Below are positions 14,187 through 18,888 of a DNA stretch of 18,888 nucleotides, one piece after another (positions within the stretch are counted from its first letter, which is position 1; every line of letters starts with the position of its first letter). The translations under genes and the position numbers were made by a program. This DNA is from Acidobacteriota bacterium (GTDB lineage: Bacteria > Acidobacteriota > UBA6911 > RPQK01 > JADFOI01). The stretch is taken from positions 1 through 18,888 of the forward strand of contig JAPUKI010000001.1 in assembly GCA_027295745.1 (NCBI GenBank), given 5' to 3'. The notes under the pieces are model-generated. The model did not search any database. It saw nothing but the letters and a program-made list of their open reading frames with translations, and was not told the DNA's origin.

Positions 14187-14546
14187 TCAGGCAGTCAGTG
14201 CCTTGGGTTTGACTTCGATTCCATCACCCCAAAGCTTTTCCAGCTGATAAGATTGCCGACTTCGAGGGGATAGAATGTGGACCACGAAGTCCATATAGTC
14301 CATCAAAATCCACTCGGCGTGTTGGTACCCTTCCACGTGGACAGGGAACCCATGCTTTTCCTTTTTTAACCTTTCCATGATCTCGTCACAGATTGCCTGA
14401 TTTTGTTTTTCGTTATGTCCGTGACAAATCACAAAGAAGTCGGTAAAGCTGGAAATTTTAGATATATCTAAAATGGTGACTTCGTCTCCCTTTTTACTCT
14501 CAATGGCCTCACAAACCTTCCGTAAGACGGTCTTGGTTGTTTTCAT
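14187..14546 (-). CDS. rsfS: Ribosome silencing factor
   Basis: RsfS (YbeB/Iojap) binds ribosomal protein L14 and blocks subunit joining, lowering translation in starvation. The 119-residue protein shows SSFTDFFVICHGHNEKQNQAI (about 29-49) and VEGYQHAEWILMDYMDFVVHILSPRSRQSYQLEKLWGD towards the C terminus, both hallmarks of the family. The length is typical. Its ATG lies inside nadD, overlapping it by 38 bases, so expression is probably coupled. No clear ribosome site is visible. The stop codon is directly followed by the 26-heptad repeat element. Confidence 0.94.
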   Translation of the reverse strand: MKTTKTVLRKVCEAIESKKGDEVTILDISKISSFTDFFVICHGHNEKQNQAICDEIMERLKKEKHGFPVHVEGYQHAEWILMDYMDFVVHILSPRSRQSYQLEKLWGDGIEVKPKALTA

Positions 14547-15180
14547 AGAGTCGATGCTTTTTTATGAACTGAAGCACAGGAAGAGAAATGATGTCCGATG
14601 AAGGCTGTTTTCCGGAGGCAATGATTTCTCGAAGCCAACTGCCGCTGATAGCGGGAGCGTCGAGAGAAATGAGAAAGGATTGACCAGGCCGGATAATCGG
14701 TTTGTCTTGCTCGCAAACTCTTTGAATCTTCTGTCTTGAGGAAGCAGGAAGCTCCACTTCGTCGAGATCGGCTGTGGCTCCCGGACGCTGAACGAATATA
14801 AAGCAATGTTCTTTCAACAGTGTAACATAATCTTTCCACAAATGAAGCTCTTTAAGGGAATCACTCCCGGCTATGAAACAGTATTGGTGTTGGGGATAAC
14901 GAGAGGTGAAGTGCTGCAGTGTTTCGATGGTGTAGGATCGCTTTTTTCGATCCAGTTCCCACCGGGAAGCGTACAGGTTCTCCTCCTCTAACAGATTCAG
15001 CACCACCATGGCATAGCGGTGAAAAGGGCTGGTGATTTTCTGCTTTCCTTTATGGTGAGCAAGGTAAGAGACCATCAACAGTACGCGATCCAGATTAAAA
15101 ACCTTTAAAACCGCGCGTGCCAGGTAGGCGTGCCCACGGTGCATTGGATCAAAGGTTCCGCCCAGGATGCCGATCTTCAA
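14509..15180 (-). CDS. nadD: Nicotinate-nucleotide adenylyltransferase
   Basis: Joins ATP and nicotinic acid mononucleotide to form deamido-NAD in NAD synthesis. The 223-residue protein begins MKIGILGGTFDPMHRGHAYLA, with the nucleotidyltransferase H14-x-G-H17 motif. It continues with YCFIAGSDSLKELHLWKDY and ends with AISGSWLREII, the ISS..R-like ATP-binding motif with a Gly in the middle. The start is TTG at 15180, inside the end of obgE (TTGA overlap), supported by GGAGG 10 bases upstream. It overlaps rsfS by 38 bases. The obgE-nadD-rsfS order is widespread. Confidence 0.94.
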   Translation of the reverse strand: MKIGILGGTFDPMHRGHAYLARAVLKVFNLDRVLLMVSYLAHHKGKQKITSPFHRYAMVVLNLLEEENLYASRWELDRKKRSYTIETLQHFTSRYPQHQYCFIAGSDSLKELHLWKDYVTLLKEHCFIFVQRPGATADLDEVELPASSRQKIQRVCEQDKPIIRPGQSFLISLDAPAISGSWLREIIASGKQPSSDIISLPVLQFIKKHRLYENNQDRLTEGL

Positions 15181-16178
15181 TCCTTGCTAGCCTCCAGGTG
15201 CTGCACTAGTGCATTCTTCAATTCTTGAACCCCTTCTCCACTGATTGCAGAGATCTTCTGAAAAGGGAGGTTTTTCCTCTGACAGTACAACCGTAAGCGC
15301 TCTATTTTCTTGGGATTAGCCACATCAAGCTTGGATGCCGTAATAATCTCTGATTTTTCCCTCAAACTGGGGCTGTAGAGCTCCATTTCCCTGGCGATGG
15401 TTTCGACTGAATGGACGGGGTCTTCTTCACCGCCGTCGCTGACATCCACAAGGTGAACCAGCACCCGGGTTCGCTCAACGTGGCGCAAGAATTGATAGCC
15501 CAACCCACTGCCGTGGTGTGCGCCTTCAATCAGTCCCGGGATATCCGCCACAACGAAGCTCGAATAATCCCCGTAGGAGACCACCCCGAGGTTTGGGGTC
15601 AGAGTCGTAAAGGGATAGTCGGCTATTTTAGGTTTAGCTGCAGAGATCACCGAAATGAGCGTGGACTTGCCGGAATTGGGATAGCCGACTATTCCGACGT
15701 CGGCCAAAACCTTCAGCTCCAGGATCAGAGTGGCTTCCTCTCCGGGCTGTCCCCATTCAAACTTCCGTGGAGCTTGGTTGGTCGCAGTGACAAAAGCGGC
15801 ATTTCCTCGTCCCCCCCGGCCTCCTTTTGCCGCCATCTCCACATGGCCCTCTCTATCCAGATCAAAGAGAAGCTGGCCGCTCGCTTCGTCGTACACCTGG
15901 GTTCCAACCGGAACATCAATCACCAGGTCTTCTCCATCCTTCCCATGGCGGTTCTTCCCCGATCCGTGCCCGCCTTTGCCCGCTTTAAAATGTTGTCGAT
16001 ATCTGAAGGGAAGGAGCGTACTGAGATGAGAATTGCCGCGACAGTAAAGGTTCCCACCGTTGCCACCATCCCCGCCACTGGGTCCCCCCCGCGGGACGAA
16101 TTTCTCCCTCCGAAAGGCTAGGCAACCATTTCCGCCATCACCCGCTTTAACGTGAATTTTGGCATGATCAACGAACAT
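15177..16178 (-). CDS. obgE: GTPase ObgE/CgtA
   Basis: Ribosome-associated GTPase acting in 50S assembly and stress response. From the ATG at 16178 the protein has 333 residues: a Gly-rich Obg fold (about 1-155, GGPSGGDGGNGGNLY and KGGRGGRGNAAF), then a GTPase domain with P-loop GYPNSGKST (165-173), DYPFTTL, switch II DIPGLIEGA (212-220), G4 ASKLD and G5 SAISGEG. The C-terminal OCT domain found in some Gram-positive proteins is absent. A longer TTG-started frame adds seven non-conserved residues. It overlaps nadD by four bases and follows rpmA by 69 bases. The rplU-rpmA-obgE order is classic. Confidence 0.95.
   Translation of the reverse strand: MFVDHAKIHVKAGDGGNGCLAFRREKFVPRGGPSGGDGGNGGNLYCRGNSHLSTLLPFRYRQHFKAGKGGHGSGKNRHGKDGEDLVIDVPVGTQVYDEASGQLLFDLDREGHVEMAAKGGRGGRGNAAFVTATNQAPRKFEWGQPGEEATLILELKVLADVGIVGYPNSGKSTLISVISAAKPKIADYPFTTLTPNLGVVSYGDYSSFVVADIPGLIEGAHHGSGLGYQFLRHVERTRVLVHLVDVSDGGEEDPVHSVETIAREMELYSPSLREKSEIITASKLDVANPKKIERLRLYCQRKNLPFQKISAISGEGVQELKNALVQHLEASKD
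15191..15195 (-). promoter_or_regulatory. Shine-Dalgarno fixing the TTG start of nadD
   Basis: GGAGG on the minus strand lies 10 bases before the TTG at 15180, inside the last codons of obgE. It supports TTG as the true start, since the FDPMHRGH motif follows within 10 residues. Confidence 0.65.
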
Positions 16179-16247
16179 AAAAGGCGAGTAAACGAGCAAC
16201 CGAAGCGAAAGGGAAAGGATACATTTGCCCGACTCTTCGTCTGTCCG

Positions 16248-16505
16248 TTAATTTGCAGCTAGTATGTGAACGAAGTGGCCTTTGTGGCCCCGATTTTGAA
16301 ACTTGACGGTCCCGTCGATCTTTGCGAAGAGAGTATCGTCGCTTCCGCGACCGACGTTTGAGCCCGGTTTGATTGGGGTTCCGCGTTGTCTGACCAGAAT
16401 CGATCCACCGGTGACAAACTGGCCATCGAATCGCTTGACCCCCAGTCGCTTGGACCGGCTGTCTCGACCATTCCTGGAACTCCCGAGCCCCTTCTTGTGT
16501 GCCAT
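16248..16505 (-). CDS. rpmA: 50S ribosomal protein L27
   Basis: The N terminus of L27 reaches the peptidyl-transferase centre. The 85-residue protein begins MAHKKGLGSSRNGRDS, so there is no cleavable N-terminal extension of the Firmicutes type. GQFVTGGSILVRQRGTPIKPGSNVGRGSDDTLFAKIDG is standard L27. It lies 12 bases after rplU and is surely cotranscribed. Confidence 0.97.
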   Translation of the reverse strand: MAHKKGLGSSRNGRDSRSKRLGVKRFDGQFVTGGSILVRQRGTPIKPGSNVGRGSDDTLFAKIDGTVKFQNRGHKGHFVHILAAN

Positions 16506-16517
16506 GGTGTTTGCTTC

Positions 16518-17180
16518 CTAATCCTTCTTTTGAACCGTTTTCTTAGTGCTCTTTTTCGCGGTTTTTTTCACACCTTTAGTGGTTTTCTTCTTCACCACCT
16601 TGGCTTTTGACTTCTTCGCTGCTCTGGCTCCTTTTTCGGGAGCAGCTTTAGCTGCTGTTTTTTTGGGCGCTTTTGCAGCCTGCTTCTCGGGGGCCTTGCT
16701 GCCTTCCTTTGCAGCTATTTTCTTGCTGGCTTTCTTTTCAACTGTCTTGGAAGGTGCTTTTTTAGCGGCTGCTTCTTTCCTTGCTCTCGGTTTCGCTACC
16801 GCCTTGCTTGCCTTTTCTTCGACCTGTTCAGTCTCAGGTCTCTGCACTTTTTCAGCAGCAAGTTCTATTTGATCAATGCGGACTCTGGTGAAGTGCTGTC
16901 GATGACCCTGCTTCCTTCTATACTTTTTGCGCCGCTTGAACTTGAAGACGATAATCTTGTCTTTTTTCCCTTGCTCAGCGATTGTGCCCACCACGCGGGC
17001 TCCCGAAAGGACCGGTGTTCCCAGATGAACGGTTTCCTGGTCACCGACCAAGAGCACCTCGTTGAAGCTCAGTGATTGTCCCACCTCTCCACTCTGGCAC
17101 TCCACATCAATGAGATCGCCCTCGCTCACTCGATACTGCTTGCCACCGCTTTCGATTATTGCGAACAGAGAGTTATGCAT
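16518..17180 (-). CDS. rplU: 50S ribosomal protein L21 with long basic C-terminal extension
   Basis: Residues 1-107 are a complete L21: FAIIESGGKQYRVSEGDLIDVE at the start and IIVFKFKRRKKYRRKQGHRQHFTRVRIDQI at the end, binding 23S rRNA. Residues 108-220 are an added tail of low complexity, almost only Lys, Ala, Thr, Ser, Glu and Pro, with repeated AAKKA, KKTAKK and KAPEK-like units as in histone H1-like tails. Ordinary L21 has about 103 residues, so the protein is doubled in length. The ATG at 17180 directly follows GAAGG with no spacer, an odd ribosome site. It is the first gene of the run, downstream of a consensus promoter. Confidence 0.95.
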   Translation of the reverse strand: MHNSLFAIIESGGKQYRVSEGDLIDVECQSGEVGQSLSFNEVLLVGDQETVHLGTPVLSGARVVGTIAEQGKKDKIIVFKFKRRKKYRRKQGHRQHFTRVRIDQIELAAEKVQRPETEQVEEKASKAVAKPRARKEAAAKKAPSKTVEKKASKKIAAKEGSKAPEKQAAKAPKKTAAKAAPEKGARAAKKSKAKVVKKKTTKGVKKTAKKSTKKTVQKKD

Positions 17181-17219
17181 CCTTCAGAGAATCATCCCAT
17201 GGGGCATTGAAAAAGTGCG

Positions 17220-17249
17220 ATTATACTGGCAAGCGAGACACCCTGTCAA
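17220..17249 (-). promoter_or_regulatory. Consensus sigma-70 promoter of the rplU operon
   Basis: On the minus strand a perfect TTGACA (17249-17244) and a perfect TATAAT (17225-17220) are separated by 18 bases. The expected start is near 17213, giving a leader of about 33 bases before rplU, too short for an L21-binding leader structure. It is probably one of the strongest promoters in the window and would drive rplU, rpmA, obgE and downstream genes. Confidence 0.8.
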
Positions 17250-17380
17250 AGCTGTGCTGGGGCCCTTCAGGGGTGCCGTTACGTGAATCCACGCTGCTGT
17301 CGTGAACTTTGGGTGCGCTATCATTTCTCAGAGACCCTCCGTCGAGGAGCAGGATCGTCATTCGCTTCTCCAGCCACCTT

Positions 17381-17413
17381 GATTTAGTATAATAAAAGCG
17401 TTTAGACTAAATC
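17381..17413 (+). promoter_or_regulatory. rpoD promoter -10 box inside an 8-bp inverted repeat
   Basis: TATAAT at 17388-17393 lies 56 bases before the start codon. GATTTAGT (17381-17388) and ACTAAATC (17406-17413) are perfect inverted repeats bracketing the -10 and the predicted start. There is no good -35 hexamer at the expected distance, so an additional factor or a weak promoter is likely. Confidence 0.5.
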
Positions 17414-17433
17414 GTTTTATCCACGAACAGCTT

Positions 17434-17439
17434 GGAGGT
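17434..17439 (+). promoter_or_regulatory. Shine-Dalgarno fixing the TTG start of rpoD
   Basis: GGAGGT lies 9 bases before the TTG at 17449. An in-frame TAA at 17440-17442 excludes any longer start. Confidence 0.75.
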
Positions 17440-17448
17440 TAAATCGGC

Positions 17449-18888
17449 TTGTCGATAGAGGACAAATTCGAAGGTATCGAAGACAAGTATGATGGAGTCA
17501 GAGAACTCCTTAACCTCGGGAAGGAGAAAGGCTACCTTCTGTACGATGAGGTGAACGACGTTCTGCCAGATAACATCAATTCTTCAAAGGACCTAGACAG
17601 TATTTTCTACCTCTTTGGCGATGCGGGCATTGAAGTCATTGATTCTGAGCAACAACTGGAGGCTGTCAAACGAAAAATCCTGTCCAAATCTGCAGAAGGA
17701 GATGAGGATCAGGAGCCTGATTCTATCGCTGAGCGGTTGGAGAAGACCAATGACCCGGTCCGGATGTACCTGAGAGAAATGGGTACTGTGCCACTTTTGA
17801 CTCGACAGGGAGAAGTCGAGATTGCCAAGAGAATTGAAAGAGGTCAGAAAAGCGTGATTAAAGCGTTGTCCCGTTCGCCGGTTGTAGTGGGGGAGATCTC
17901 AAAATATGGCGAAAGGTTGAAAGAAAATGCATTGAGTATCAAGAGCTTGGTGCAATTGAGTGAAGATGAGTTAACCGATGAGATCCTTGGGAAGCGGCGC
18001 AAAGTAGTCCTGAAGCGTATTGGTGAGATCGCTGTATTGGAAGAGGAAGCTATAAAGGTACGCAAGCAACTGAAAAAGTCTAAGAAGGACAGTAAGAAAT
18101 ATAAAAGACTGCTTTCCCAATTAGCTCGCTATCGTATCCCCATGGCCCGCATCGTCCGGGACTTGGACCTGATTTCCAAGGTCCATCAATTACTTGTCAA
18201 GGTCATTAAGCGCGCGGTTGATCGCATCGTCACACTGGAGAGGGAATCAAAGAAACTCAAGAAGCTGCAGGAATCTCCTCTGAAACTGGATGAGGCCAAA
18301 ACAGTGAAGCTGCGCCTGAGGGCGATTGATAAGGAGATGAAGGAAATCGAAGACGAAGTGTTGGCCTCACCCGCAGGGCTCAAGCGAACCTTGGCGGCGA
18401 TTAAGCAAGGAGAGTTGGAAGCGGAGATCGCCAAGAAGGAGTTGGTCGAGGCCAACCTGCGGCTGGTGGTCTCCATTGCCAAAAAGTATACCAATCGTGG
18501 ACTACAGTTTCTCGATCTGATCCAAGAGGGGAATATCGGCTTGATGAAAGCCGTCGATAAGTTTGAGTATCAAAGGGGTTACAAGTTTTCCACCTATGCC
18601 ACCTGGTGGATTCGTCAGGCCATCACACGAGCCATCGCCGATCAAGCTCGGACCATCCGTATTCCTGTGCATATGATCGAAACCATCAACAAGTTGATCC
18701 GGACCTCGCGGGCTCTGGTTCAGGACCTTGGTCGAGAGCCTACTTCCGAGGAAATTGCTCGGAACATGGACATTTCCGTGGGCAAGGTGCGTAAGATTCT
18801 CAAGATAGCCCAGGAGCCGATTTCACTGGAAACTCCCATCGGAGAAGAAGAAGACAGTCACCTGGGTGACTTCATCGAAGACCAAGGC
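17449..18888 (+). CDS. rpoD: RNA polymerase primary sigma factor (sigma-70), 3' truncated by window
   Basis: Promoter-recognition subunit of RNA polymerase. 480 codons are visible, starting with TTG. Residues 1-80 (FEGIEDKYDGVRELLNLGKEKGYLLYDEVNDVLP) are region 1.1. Region 1.2 starts at DPVRMYLREMGTVPLL (102-117). A charged non-conserved region follows. Regions 2.1-2.4 start at ANLRLVVSIAKKY (335) and include DLIQEGNIGLMKAVDKFEYQRGYKFSTYATWWIRQAI. Region 3 includes TIRIPVHMIETINKL and GREPTSEEIARNM. The sequence stops in PIGEEEDSHLGDFIED, before region 4. Region 1.1 plus the complete region 2 mark it as the housekeeping sigma, not an alternative one. No dnaG is upstream; the gene is divergent from rplU across 268 bases that hold both promoters. 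Confidence 0.95.
   Translation, partial: MSIEDKFEGIEDKYDGVRELLNLGKEKGYLLYDEVNDVLPDNINSSKDLDSIFYLFGDAGIEVIDSEQQLEAVKRKILSKSAEGDEDQEPDSIAERLEKTNDPVRMYLREMGTVPLLTRQGEVEIAKRIERGQKSVIKALSRSPVVVGEISKYGERLKENALSIKSLVQLSEDELTDEILGKRRKVVLKRIGEIAVLEEEAIKVRKQLKKSKKDSKKYKRLLSQLARYRIPMARIVRDLDLISKVHQLLVKVIKRAVDRIVTLERESKKLKKLQESPLKLDEAKTVKLRLRAIDKEMKEIEDEVLASPAGLKRTLAAIKQGELEAEIAKKELVEANLRLVVSIAKKYTNRGLQFLDLIQEGNIGLMKAVDKFEYQRGYKFSTYATWWIRQAITRAIADQARTIRIPVHMIETINKLIRTSRALVQDLGREPTSEEIARNMDISVGKVRKILKIAQEPISLETPIGEEEDSHLGDFIEDQG

Overview
The window looks like an ordinary chromosomal segment of a diderm bacterium with roughly balanced base composition. Outer-membrane lipoprotein genes (lspA, lolA) make it Gram-negative in type. 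The gene order rplU-rpmA-obgE-nadD-rsfS-rlmH and the mix of a DksA/TraR-like protein, HlyC/CorC-type CBS protein and FtcD would fit Acidobacteriota or a related lineage. That placement is inference; no rRNA or marker comparison could be run.

Layout. 17-2235 (+): lspA, overlapping lolA, then fabH (envelope lipoprotein maturation and transport, fatty-acid initiation). 2259-5929 (-): two blocks, a YtxH-like/coiled-coil membrane pair, and nth - AI-2E-family permease - thiD joined by short overlaps. 5990-6220 (+): a small exported protein with one CxxCH haem motif. 6221-6759: a gene-free stretch containing two abutting palindromic elements, one of them a 270-bp MITE-like element with 31-bp terminal inverted repeats that ends exactly at the stop codon of the next gene. 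6760-8508 (-): a large membrane-anchored coiled-coil protein of unknown function. 8679-9335 (+): queE. 9332-17180 (-): a long co-directional run, rplU-rpmA-obgE-nadD-rsfS-rlmH-dksA-like-comF-hlyC/corC-ftcD-trmL, headed by a consensus sigma-70 promoter. 17449-18888 (+): rpoD (primary sigma factor), cut by the window end.

The genes are nearly all housekeeping: translation and ribosome assembly (L21, L27, Obg, RsfS, RlmH, TrmL), NAD synthesis (NadD), stringent-type transcription control (DksA-like), DNA repair (Nth), queuosine (QueE) and envelope maintenance. No phage, defence, CRISPR or biosynthetic cluster is visible. The unusual material is between genes: (i) two elements of about 190 bp, downstream of dksA and of rsfS, built from unbroken degenerate 7-bp units (28 and 26 heptads) whose ends are inverted copies of each other and which share a 17-bp word; (ii) a 152-bp palindrome with a perfect 28-bp core stem; (iii) the MITE-like palindrome beside it. 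Other points are an L21 with a Lys/Ala-rich tail as long as its core, and TTG starts supported by good Shine-Dalgarno sequences on fabH, nadD and rpoD.
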